Part shown: one piece after another, positions 54,333 to 64,000 of the stretch | Position numbering within the stretch: the stretch's first letter is position 1 | How the letters are laid out: every line of letters starts with the position of its first letter | Assembly (NCBI GenBank): GCA_916048055.1 | Contig: CAJZHL010000020.1 | Coordinates: 360,588 to 424,587, forward strand | Length of the DNA stretch: 64,000 bases | Direction of reading: 5' to 3' | Source of the DNA: Pedinophyceae sp. YPF-701 | Lineage: Eukaryota > Chlorophyta > Pedinophyceae | The notes under the pieces: generated by a model | The model's input: only the letters and a program-made list of their open reading frames with translations | What the model was told of the DNA's origin: nothing | Database searches by the model: none | Made by a program: the position numbers and the translations under genes

Positions 54333-56424
54333 ATGGTGAGATGCCCCCCGAACGCGTCGACCCGACCGCCTGCCCGCCGATGGGACGATGCGTCAGAATG
54401 CGCGGCCTGCTTCGATTGGGCAAGAACATTCGCGGACGCCCCAGTGCACGGCCTGCGAATTCTGCGCTGCCCGTCGAAGCCGCCTTGCTACTGCGCTCTG
54501 AAACCCGTCCGGCATCCGCCCCTGCTCGCAGGGGTCTCGGAGACGGAACGATCTCCTCGACCACGTGTTGCGTGAGGTGCCGAGCGTGCTGGACAGGCTG
54601 TCGGACGCAGACAAGGCGAGCCTGGCGGCGACGCGATGGAGCACGCTGGAGGCGGTGCTGCGCGGGTGCAGGGCGGTGCTGAGCGTGCACCCGGACGACC
54701 CGGCGCTGCAGGTGCTGGCGCGGCGGATGGAGGAGGGGCCGTGCCGGGGGGAGGTGACGATGTGCGGGGTGCGGGTTGCGGCGACGGACGCGGGGCTGCT
54801 GCTGGAGGCTGCTCGCAAGGTCGGGGGCGACCTGCCGGACGTCGCCATGGACTTCATTGCGCGCAATCGGAGGTGGATCAATCTGGTGTGGGCGCTGACG
54901 TGCGAGGAGGAGGACGGGGAGGCGCGCGTGACGGGGCTGAGCGTGTCGGAGTGGAGCTGCGCGGAGAGCGCGACGATGGAGCTGGCGTCGGTCGTGCAGA
55001 TCCTTGCGTCGCGACCTGCCAGGGAACACCTGCGGCGCCTGAATATGGCGCTACAGCACGATCGGCAGCTATTGACCCCGGGACGTATCAAGCTGCTGAC
55101 GAAGGCGATGCGCGGGCTGTCGGCGCTGCAGCACCTGGAGCTCGTGGCGCCACCGACGTGCTGGGTGCACTTCATGGGGGAGTACAGCCGCCTGACGACG
55201 CTCAAGCTGGAGGAGATCCGGCTGAGTCCCGGTGAGACGCGGGCGCTTCTGGACGGTCTGGAGCGGGCGAGGCAGCTGCGGCACCTGCGCCTGCATCGGT
55301 TCAACCTGGGCATGGAGGCCGAGACATCGACGCGGGCTCCGCCGGCGGGGCTGGAGGTGCTGGATCTCGTAAGCAGCACATGCCCGTACGACCTGCGGGA
55401 GGGCACGAGGCTGCACGCGCTGGAGCTGTGCGGTGGGCAGGTGCCGTTACGGGACCTCCTCCCACAGTGGGAGGAGGTTGCGGCGTTGATGGGGCGGAGC
55501 AAGGAGCTGCGACGGGTGAGGCTCGAGTCGAGGGGCCTGGATGCGGGGCCGGTCTGCGCGGTGTTTTCCGCGCTGGAGCGAAGCACGCTGGAGGTGTTTG
55601 ACTGCACATGGAGCTTGGATGACTGGGCTGGAGAAGGAACCTGCTCGGCTCTAACAGAGTCGGTGGCGTCGGCGCTGCGCAACAACCGGACGCTGCGTGA
55701 GCTCGCCCTGGACTTCGACTCTGAGGACCCCGACGATCTCTTCCTGGACGTGCCGAAGGTGGCGGCGGCGCTGAAGGACAACACGACGCTGCGGCGGCTG
55801 AAGCTGCACAGCATCGCGGTTCGAGACAGCGACGTGGCGGCTATCGGTGAGGCTCTCAAACGCATGCAGTCGCTGGAGGAGCTGGACCTGGCCTCGGGCC
55901 TCGTGTCGGGGAAGGGGCTGCGACTGGAGGACAGCTACTTGCGCGTCTTGCGGCTGGAGTCGTGGGGCGTTGGCGACGAGGGCGTGCGGGAGGTGATGCG
56001 CTCGTTACGCCGCATGCATCGGGTCGTGAAGCTGCACACGCTGGAGATCTCGAACAGCGAGATGACCGACGAAGGAGCCAAGCACGTCGCGGCGGCGCTG
56101 AAGGACGACACGTGCACGCTGCGTGCGCTCAGCCTGACAAACACGAACGGCAACGAAGGCTGCTTCGGCGACGAGGGCGCAGCGGCCATCGCGGACGCGC
56201 TGCGACACAACCGCTCGCTCGTGTCGCTTGACCTGTCGAACAACAACCTGACGGACCGTGGGCAGGAGAGCCTGGCGGCGGCGCTTGCGGACAACACCAC
56301 GCTGCGGAACCTGGACGTGTGGAGCTGTGACGGGGGGTCGGTGCGGGCGAGGGACGTGCTCTACGCGCAGCGGTATGCCATTGGCATGCGACAGATGTGT
56401 GCGCGTAGCACGTTCCGTATCTGA
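54333..56424 (+). CDS. F-box-like / leucine-rich-repeat protein, paralog B
   Basis: The ATG at 54333-54335 is directly followed by GTGAG; a 196-bp intron ends at TCGCAG (54531), and exon 2 (54532-56424) encodes the remainder (631 aa in total). The N-terminus reads GSRRRNDLLDHVLREVPSVL then DRLSDADKASLAATRWSTL, an F-box-like helix set shared with paralogs C and D. LRRs follow, for example ALQHLELVAPPTCWVHFMGE, TTLKLEEIRLSPGETRALLD, VTMCGVRV and the C-terminal pair AAAIADALRHNRSLVSLDLS and NNNLTDRGQESLAAALADNT. It is close to paralog C through most of its length. The retrotransposon sits immediately upstream (the recombinase start is 214 bp away) and may have replaced the original promoter. Confidence 0.87.
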
Positions 56425-57147
56425 CGCTACTCGTGCAGAGCGATCGGGAGGCCGCGCGGTCGCCAGAGCAGGGGAGGCCTGCGTGTGAGGAGGCAGCAGG
56501 GCACGAGGAGCGCACGTGTGTGTGTGCTGGAACGATATGATGGGCCCGACGCGCTGATGTGATGTCGAGGCGCAGCCAGCTGTGGTGTCTGACATGATGC
56601 CCCACGAGTCGCTGCGACCACGTTGCCCGGCGGCGTCGACCCCGCTCGAGTCACCGACGCAGCCAAGGTGCTTGTTTTCAATCTTGTGCTCTCGTGCTGC
56701 GTGTTCAAGCCCCTCACGCTGTCCGGCTCGTCCATGGTGCGCAGCGCACTCACGCCAGTGCCCCTTGAATCGCACCAGCGATGCTTTTTGATGCAGATCG
56801 GTGTTTTTGTGGATGGCCGCGGGCTCCCGAAAGCCTCGCGCGGCGGGCTCGAGCACCACCGCGGACTCCGGTACCACCGACCGATGCGCCGCTGCAGAGT
56901 TGTGCGGCGCGCGCGCCTGCAGTCGACGATGTGTGCGAGTCGGGCGCCCTCGCATGTGTCCTCCAGCGCTCGGTGCGACTGGAACGCGCTGCAGGGTCGT
57001 TGTTGGTGCACGCCAGCAACGGCACAGTCCAAGCGATGCAGACGGGCATCAGTGGGACACTTGACATGCGCTGAGCGGTCTCCAGTAGACGCGTTTGTCG
57101 CTGAGGTGCGCTCCCAGGAGCGTGTTGCGGGTCCGGAGTAGCTCGAA
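56425..57147. other. Intergenic
   Basis: These 723 bp lie between LRR paralogs B and C. No coding or RNA feature was recognised. Confidence 0.4.
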
Positions 57148-57475
57148 CGCGCGTGACCTTGTGCCGGCCCTGGTTCTGTGTATGTGGCTGCGGCATGCGA
57201 GATCGGAACATCCGTTGACGTACCGCATCGGTCGTGTTCGCGCTTCGCAGAGCTGGGGCGAGTTGATTCGAGCGCGCGGGAGGCCGTGGAGAGAGCGTTG
57301 CGGGGTTCGCGGGCGGCCGGCGACGGCGCTCGGAGTGCGTGGGGTCGCGTTTGAGGGCGGCGGCGTGGTCGGCGCCCGTGCATCGCGCGCCTTGGCGTCG
57401 TCGTCCGAGCTGGAGGTGCCGGGCGAGCTGAGCAGCGCGGGACGCGCTTGTTGAGGGCGCATTCTGGCGTGACTG
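57148..57475 (+). repeat. Duplicated upstream segment, copy 1 (before paralog C)
   Basis: This segment of about 328 bp closely matches 60471-60790, with scattered substitutions and short indels. Landmarks shared by both are ggccctggttctgtgtatgt, gttcgcgcttcgcagagctg and gagctggaggtgccgggcga. It lies just upstream of the start codon of paralog C, so the duplication carried promoter and gene together. A minus-strand frame beginning MRPQQARPALLSSPGTSSSD is present in both copies but is disrupted by indels. Confidence 0.9.
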
Positions 57476-57504
57476 CGGCGAACCCGACGGATCGTCGACC
57501 AGTC

Positions 57505-59631
57505 ATGGTGAGCGGCCCACCTGAAGGGGTTGACACGGCTGCTTGCACGCTGCCCGGGCGTGCACCTGCGTCCTCAACGTATCGCAGAGACAACACGCAC
57601 GACAGCTGCACTCGACGGCCTGCGAGCGGGACACTCCGGCCCCGGGCTGTGTGCTGACATCCGCCCGGCATCCGCCCCTGCTCGCAGGGGTCTCGGAGAC
57701 GGAACGATCTCCTCGACCACGTGTTGCGCGAGGTGCCGAGCGTGCTGGACAGGCTGTCGGACGAAGACAAGGCGAGCCTGGCGGCGACGCGATGGAGCAC
57801 GCTGGAGGCGGTGCTGCGCGGGTGCAGGGCGGTGCTCAAGGTGCACAGGGACGACCCGGCGCTGCAGGTGCTGGCGCGGCGGATGGAGGAGGGGCCGTGC
57901 CGGGGGGAGGTGGCGATGTGCGGGGTGCGGGTGGCGGCGACGGACGCGGGGCTGCTGCTGGAGGCTACAAACAAGCTGGGGGGCGGCGACCTGCCCGACG
58001 TCGCCAGCCACCCGACTGAGCGCAACCGCAGCTGGATCAATCTGGTGTGGGCGCTGACGTGCGAGGCGGTGGGCGGGGAGGCGCGCGTGACGGGGCTGAG
58101 CGTGCCGGAGTGGAGCTGCGCAGAGAGCGCGACGATGGAGCTGGCGGCGATCCAGCACATCCTTGCGTCGCGACCTGCCAGGGAACACCTGCGGCGCCTT
58201 GAGTGGACGCTGGAGCACGAGCATCAACTTTTAGACGAGAACGTGGAGCGCACGGCGCTGCTGACGCCGGCCGTTCGCGGGCTGTCGGCGCTGCAGCACC
58301 TGGAGCTCGTGGCGCCACCGACGTGCTGGGTGCACTTCATGGGGGAGTACAGCCGCCTGACGACGCTCAAGCTGTCGTTGACGAACCTACGCCCCGGTGA
58401 GACGCGGGCGCTTCTGGACGGTCTGGAGCGGGCGACGCAGCTGCGGCACCTGCGTTTGCATCGCGTCGGCCTGGACATGTGGGCAGAGACGACGCGGGCT
58501 CCGCCGGCGGGGCTAGAGGTGCTGGAGGTCGATGACAGCACTTGTCCGTACGACCTGCGGGAGGGCACGTGGCTGCACGCGCTGGAGCTGCGCTCCGATT
58601 TCGCAGAGCCCATTAACGTCGGGGATGTGTTCGCGGTTGCTTCGCTGATGAAGCGGAGCAAGCAACTGCGGCGGGTGACGCTCGACTCGGAAGTGCCTGA
58701 TGGCGAATCGACATGCGCGGTGCTGTGCGCGCTGGAGCGGAGCACGGTGGAGGTGTTCGACTGCGCATGGAGCTTCGAGGAAGATGTGGACGAAGAGGGA
58801 TACTCGGAACTGACGGACGCGCTGGTGTCGGGGCTGCGCAACAACCGGACGCTGCGGGAGCTTGCTCTGAAGGACTGTACGGGCAGCGAGGACAATCTCT
58901 TCCTGGACTTGCCGGTGGTGATGAGTGCGCTGGAGGGCAACACGACGCTGCGGCGGTTGAAGCTCGACAGCGACGCTATCACTGACGACGACGTGGCGGC
59001 TATCGGTGAGGCTCTCAAACGCATGCAGTCGCTGGAGGAGCTGGACCTGGCCTCGCGCTACATGACGGGGACGGGCCTGCGTCTCTCGGGCACCAGTCTA
59101 AGACAGAGCAAGCTGCGGGTCTTGCGGCTGCGGAATGCGAGGAGCGTAGGCGATGAGGGCATGGAACATATCATGCGAGCGCTGAGCTGCACATGTCGGA
59201 GCGAGAGGCTGCACACGCTGGAGATCTCGGACAGCGCCATGACCAAGGAGGGGGCGAAGCACGTCGCAGCGGCGCTGAAGGAGCGCGGATGCGGACTGCG
59301 CACGCTCAACCTCGAGAACGACGACAGCGGCGACGGTGGCATCGGCGACAACGGCGCAGCGGCCATCGCGGACGCGCTGCGACACAACAACCGCACGCTG
59401 GTGTCACTCAACCTGTCGGGCAACGGGCTGACGGACGAGGGACGGAAGCTCCTGGCCGCGGCGCTTGCGGAGAACACCACGCTGCGGCACCTGGACCTGT
59501 CAACGTGCAAGGACACCGCGTCCTTCAGCGACAAGGTGCTGTCGAGGATGACGCCGCTGGCTCAGCAGGTGCTGCATGCGCAACGGTACGCGCTCGCGAG
59601 GCGGCACTTGAAAGTTCGCTACATGCCCTGA
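57505..59631 (+). CDS. F-box-like / leucine-rich-repeat protein, paralog C
   Basis: The ATG at 57505-57507 precedes GTGAGC; the 180-bp intron ends at CTCGCAG (57687), and exon 2 (57688-59631) completes a 648-aa protein. The N-terminal block is GSRRRNDLLDHVLREVPSVL, then DRLSDEDKASLAATRWSTL. Over a dozen RNI-type LRRs follow; the last ones read TLEISDSAMTKEGAKHVAAA, IGDNGAAAIADALRHNNRTL and VSLNLSGNGLTDEGRKLLAA. No signal peptide or membrane helix is seen, so a cytosolic or nuclear protein is expected. The whole unit including about 330 bp of upstream DNA is duplicated as paralog D about 3.3 kb downstream. Confidence 0.88.
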
Positions 59632-60470
59632 CGTGTGTCCGAAAGACGTAACGGCCAGTTGACGTCCAAGCAAAGCACGCTGGCGGAGAGCGCATCCACG
59701 GAAGGTTGCAGTGGTGCGACCAGCGCACCACGCGGCGCGCTGAGCGGCTTGTCGGATCGAACGGTCCGGCCGCGAGCTGCGACGATGCTTGTGACTCGAC
59801 GCCGGCCTGAGCAGTGCACCTGTGCGTCAACCAACAGTCGCGCGATGTCGCGAGCCCACTGGCCCCGCGCGGAACTCGCCTGCACTCGCCAGCGCAGACG
59901 GCGGCCGCGGCGCTGACTTGAACCTCCACGCCTGCCGCTTTGCGTGCCTGCCCTGCACCGTGCAACAACGTGAGGCGCCGGTGATGACGAGGCGGCGGAC
60001 GCGATGGCCTGCGTGGCGTGCACCGCACCGCTGCGTGCGGACGGCGTGGCCGTCGAGGCTGGCACCGTGCGGCGCTCAAGGCAGCCCGAGGCGGTTGCCG
60101 ACGCTGACTGCGGCTTGCGCTGCGCCTTGTGGCAGAATGCGTCGCGCCTGGAATGGCTCGATCCCGACGTGTCGCTCGAGCACTCGATGCACGTCCCGCG
60201 TCTCGGCGCTCAGCCGCCAGGCGCAGGCAGTCCGTCAGTCCGTGAAGGGGCACGCCCTGACTGCGTCACGCCCCTCCCATGCGCTCGAAGCGGGTTCAAC
60301 GCGCTGCTCGGGCGTCATCACGGCACGCGCCGGCAGTGGACATCCATTTCATGTCGAACTTCATCGGCGAGACCAGTTTCAGCTCCTGAGAAAGGTCTCA
60401 GCGACCGCGTTGCGCCGAGGTGTGCTCCTACGAGCTTCAGACGGCGTCTTGCGTGGTCCACGTGCCTCAA
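59632..60470. other. Intergenic
   Basis: These 839 bp separate paralog C from the duplicated upstream segment of paralog D. No coding or RNA feature was recognised. Confidence 0.4.
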
Positions 60471-60790
60471 ACGCGCGTGACCTTGAGCCGGCCCTGGTTC
60501 TGTGTATGTGGCTGCGATGTGCGAGATCGGAGCATCGCGTTGACGTCCTGCATCGGCCGCGTTCGCGCTTCGCAGAGCTGGGCCAGTTGATTCGAGCGCG
60601 GGAGGCCGTGGAGGGAGCGTTGCGGCGCTCAAGGGCAGCGGGCGACGGCGCTCGGAGTGCGTGGGGTCGTGTTTGAGGGCGGCGGCGTGATCAGCGTTCC
60701 TGCATCGCGCGCCTCCGCGTCGTCCGAGCTGGAGGTGCCGGGCGAGCTGAGCAGCGCGGGACGGGCTTGTTGAGGGCGCATTCTGCCGTT
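60471..60790 (+). repeat. Duplicated upstream segment, copy 2 (before paralog D)
   Basis: This is the partner of 57148-57475, offset by about 3323 bp. It differs by scattered substitutions and indels of a few bases. Its position just before the start codon of paralog D suggests it carries the promoter of the LRR family. Confidence 0.9.
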
Positions 60791-60824
60791 GTCGTGGCTG
60801 TTCCGACAGGAGATCGTACAGAAA

Positions 60825-62929
60825 ATGGTGCGTGACCATTCAAAGGGCCCGACACTACCGCCTGCGCGCTGTCCGGGCGTGCGCTTGCATCCCACACACG
60901 ACAGCTCCACTCGACGGCCTGCGAGCGGAACACCCCGGCCCCGGGCTGCACGCTGACATGCACCCGGCATCCGCCCTGCTCGCAGGGGCCACGGAGACGG
61001 AACGATCTCCTCGACGACGTGTTGCGCGAGGTGCCGAGCGTGCTGGACAGGCTGTCGGACGACGACAAGGCGAGCCTGGCGGCGACGCGATGGAGCACGC
61101 TGGAGGCGGTGCTGCGCGGGTGCAGGGCGGTGCTGAGGGTGCACAGGGACGACCCGGTGCTGCAGGTGCTGGCGCGGCGGATGGAGGAGGGGCCGTGCCG
61201 GGGGGAGGTGACGATGTGCGGGGTGCGGGTGGCGGCGACGGACGCGGGGGTGCTGCTGCAGGCCGTGAATACGGTCGGCGGGGCCCTGCCGAGCATGCTG
61301 AGCGACAGCGAGAGCGACAGCGACAGCGCAGCGAGCAATCGGAGGTGGATCAACCTGGTGTGGGCGCTGACGTGCGGGGCGGAGGACGAGGGGGCGCGCG
61401 TGACGGGGTTGAGCATGCCGGGGTGGAGCTGCGAGGAGAGCACGACGATGGAGCTGGCGTCGGTCGTGCAGATCCTTGCGTCGCGCCCCGCCAGGGAACG
61501 CTTGCGGCGCCTGAAGTGGAGGCTGATCAAGTCGCACCCGATGTACGGGCACCTGCATCTCGACAAGGGGCGCACGGCGCTGCTGACGGGGGCGATGCGC
61601 GGGCTGTCGGCGCTGCAGCATCTCGAGCTGGTGGCGCCTCCGACGTGCTGGGTGCACTTGATGGGGAAGCACGACCGCCTGACGACGCTCAAGCTGTCAG
61701 ATATGTTCTTGAGCGCGGACGAAACGCGGGCGCTCCTGGACGGCCTGGAGCAGGCGAGGCAGCTGCGGCACCTGCGTCTCTCTCGAGTGCAGCAGAAGGA
61801 TACATCCCATGGATGATTCACTCCCCTTGACCATGCTTGGCGCGCTCCGCCGATGGGGCTTGAGGTGCTCGAGATCGATGACTGCTCGTTTGTTTACGGC
61901 TTCGAGAGGGCTGCGAACGTGCATACGCTGGAGCTGAACGGTTTCTTCATCGACTTCAGTCTACAGGGGGTGGCTGCGCTGATGGCGAACAGCAAGAAGC
62001 TGCGGCGGGTGACACTGGGTGTGGACGTATGTTCCCATCAATCGCTGACCGGGCTGTTTAAGGCGCTGGCGTTGAGCACGCTGGAGGTCTTCGACTGCAA
62101 GTGGCGCTTCTTTCCAGGCGTCTCGCACACGGATCCGGAGACCGTCCCGGTTGCTCTCACGGAGGCGCTGGTGTCGGCGGTGCGCCACAGCCGGACGCTG
62201 CGGGAGCTGGCGCTGAAGTACGACACGACAGTTGACCTGTTCGGTCTCTTCCCGGACGTGTCGGAGATGGCGGAGGCGTTGGAGGGCAACACCACGCTGC
62301 GGCGGCTGAGCCTGGACAGCGACACGATCGCTGACGAGGACGTGGGATGGATTTTCAGCGCTCTCAAGTCCATGCGTTCGCTGGAGGAGCTAGACCTGGC
62401 CTCGGCCAGCGTATCAGAGGTGGGCTTGCGTTTCGCAGACACACATTTGCGAGTTCTGCGGCTGCGGAGGGCAAATAACCTGGATGATGCCGGCGCACGG
62501 GAGGTCCTGTCCGCGCTGACCGAGAGGAATCGCAGCGTGAGGCGCACGCTGGAGATCTCGGACAGCGCCATCACCGACGAGGGGGCCAAACTCGTCGCGG
62601 CGGCGCTGAAAGACCCCGGGTGCATTCTTGGGACGCTCAGCTTGGCGAACGGGGAAATCGGCGACGGCGGCGCGGAGATCATTGCCGGTGCGCTGCGACA
62701 GAACCGCTCGCTGGTGTCGCTGGACCTTGCCGACAACGGGCTGACGGACGATGGGCGGGAGAGCCTGGCGGAGGCGCTGGCGGACAACAGGACGCTGCGG
62801 TACCTGGACGTGTCGGGGAAGGAGCACGACCGCCCGTCTCGAACGATGTCGCCGCTGGCGCAGCAGGTGCTACACGCGCAGCATCACGCCATCGCGAGGC
62901 GGCTCTTGAACACCCGTCACGAGCGCTGA
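60825..62929 (+). pseudogene. F-box-like / leucine-rich-repeat gene, paralog D, with in-frame TGA
   Basis: The ATG at 60825-60827 precedes GTGCGT; a 158-bp intron ends at CTCGCAG (60985), and exon 2 (60986-62929) aligns with paralog C over its whole length. The frame is interrupted once, by TGA at 61814-61816 (codon 278), in the stretch where C reads HRVGLDMWAETTRAPPAG; D reads SRVQQKDTSHG-stop-FTPLDHAWRAPPMG. The frame then continues without shift to the normal C-terminus (LEISDSAITDEGAKLVAAAL, GGAEIIAGALRQNRSLVSL). It may be a young pseudogene, or it may make a 277-residue protein with the F-box-like part and the first LRRs. It is the gene nearest to the chromosome end. Confidence 0.85.
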
Positions 62930-63917
62930 AGGCGCTCCATCGTCGCCAACAGACCTTGCGGCAGCTGGAACCCTCGCCGCCAGCACCCAGGGTCCACGAG
63001 GCCGGGCGCTCATCGCAGCCACGTGACGTGTGGGTGCATGTGGCAGGATCTGGGTTGAGCGTCGCGCACGCGCTGGCACCCGGCGGTGGTATGCTCGCGC
63101 GTGCGTCGGTTCATCGCAGCGAGGCCCGCCGGTGGAAGCAGATGCTCACAGACCTGCCTCAGGCCACGCGCCTGCGACGAGGTGCGCTCGGCAACAGGTG
63201 TCGTCCTACACCGCAGCAAGATGCACGTGGGAACGGTGATCGCCAGCGGCGCAACCATCGAGGTGGGCACCACCTCGTCGTATCGCGTCTGCGCCCGCGT
63301 AGGCCGCCAGCCCGCGCTCACCGCCCCAGCGGTGGGCTGCCTTGCGTTGACGTCCGGCCGCAGCGCGCTGATCTGACGCTCTCGCGGTGGCGAGCTCCCA
63401 CAGGCTATCGGCTGGATCTCTTCCCGGGGACGGTGAGCAAGGGGCTGCGGCAGGGCGCTCTGACGTCAGAAGCGGTGCACGCGACACCGATGAGCCCGGC
63501 GATCGTCGCTCTCTGTCCGACGACGCGGGCAGGACCGCTTCTGGCTGCTCCGCGGTGCAGGTCTTGGGACTGGCCTGCTCGCCGGCGCTGGACAGGCACG
63601 TCGAGGTGCGCACACGGTTTTTGTCGCTTGCAGTCATCGTGTGCTATGTCTGCGCACCTGCGGGCGCCCTTCGCAGCTACAACCTCGCGCGCTCATGCAC
63701 GGTCCGGCGTCCGTGCGCGTGCGCTGCCCCGCAGGCGACGCTGTAGGAGTCCGCCGAGGCAGGCCAGGTGTCGGCGCGCGCCGGTGCCGCGTAGATTTGA
63801 CGGCACGGGGCAGGGCGACCGCGGCGGCCCTCGCGCCCTCAGTTCGTGTGCTGAGTGATCATCTTCACCGCGCACAGGTGACTGCGCGGGTGGCCGAGGG
63901 CGTCACGCACGACTGGG
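62930..63917. other. Subtelomeric spacer
   Basis: These 988 bp lie between the last LRR copy and the telomere-like repeats. No coding or RNA feature was recognised; no subtelomeric tandem repeat is visible. Confidence 0.45.
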
Positions 63918-64000
63918 TCTTAGGTTTTAGGTTTTAGGTTTTAGGTTTTAGGTCTTAGGTCTTAGGTCTTTTAGGTCTTAGGTCTTAGGTCTTAGGTCTT
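63918..64000 (+). repeat. Degenerate telomeric repeats (TTTTAGG / TCTTAGG)
   Basis: From 63918 to the last base the sequence is one TCTTAGG, four TTTTAGG, two TCTTAGG, one TCTTTTAGG, three TCTTAGG and a partial TCTT. The G-rich strand points to the right-hand end, as in a right telomere. The heptamer differs from the plant TTTAGGG and the Chlamydomonas TTTTAGGG. The window may end at the chromosome end or in a longer telomeric tract; the mix of variants suits the inner part of a telomere. Confidence 0.88.

Noticed and set aside
57049-57462. Minus-strand gene starting MRPQQARPALLSSPG, repeated at 60774
   Set aside because: The frame is shifted by indels between the two copies and lies in the shared upstream region of LRR genes C and D. 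Conservation is explained by recent duplication.
61814-61816. TGA read as selenocysteine, or as part of an intron
   Set aside because: The paralogs have no Cys at this place and no SECIS-like element was sought or seen. No in-frame GT-AG pair removes just this stop without deleting conserved LRR residues.

Overview
This window is GC-rich nuclear DNA of a green alga (Viridiplantae, most likely a chlorophyte). The evidence is a spliced nuclear psaH gene (photosystem I subunit H, found only in the green lineage), plastid transit peptides on FabZ and TrpF, and many short spliceosomal introns. The base composition keeps long spurious ORFs open in most frames on both strands, so genes were called from protein-family motifs plus exon joins that keep frame. 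No transcript data or database search was available, and species-level identity is not claimed.

Region 1 (about 1-41 kb) is ordinary, dense, single-copy euchromatin. In order: a plastid-type histidine-phosphatase-like gene (+), a minimal ionotropic glutamate receptor (-), TrpF (-) divergent from a PDZ-like membrane protein (+), a zinc-knuckle protein with SUMO-interaction-like motifs (+) tail-to-tail with U2A' (-), FabZ (+), a beta-helix protein (+), a plastid SDR lacking its catalytic residues (-), PsaH (-), N-myristoyltransferase (-) divergent from a voltage-gated K+ channel (+), condensin-II subunit CAP-D3 (-) divergent from a CCDC174-like gene (+), and a very large GH85 endo-beta-N-acetylglucosaminidase (-). 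Exon-intron structures could be worked out for nearly all of them, and the summed coding lengths are multiples of three. Five of roughly 42 introns appear to start with GC rather than GT, always after an exonic AG.

Region 2 (about 41.8-64 kb) looks subtelomeric. It holds four paralogous leucine-rich-repeat genes with an F-box-like N-terminus. All four are on the + strand and in each the start codon appears to be the only coding triplet of exon 1. A five-unit 297-bp GC-rich tandem array and a YR (DIRS/TOC/kangaroo-type) retrotransposon lie between the first paralog and the other three; the element's tyrosine recombinase is on the opposite strand and contains an intron. The fourth paralog has an in-frame TGA. 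The window ends in degenerate TTTTAGG/TCTTAGG repeats with the G-rich strand running outward, as expected for a chromosome end.

The euchromatic genes share no pathway. They are housekeeping genes (lipid and tryptophan synthesis, photosynthesis, splicing, chromosome condensation, protein modification, ion channels) arranged as divergent or convergent neighbours with short spacers. The most notable signals are the start-codon-only exons of the subtelomeric LRR family, the GC-AG introns, the telomere-like terminus, the opposite-strand YR retroelement, the receptor with no amino-terminal domain and the oversized ENGase.
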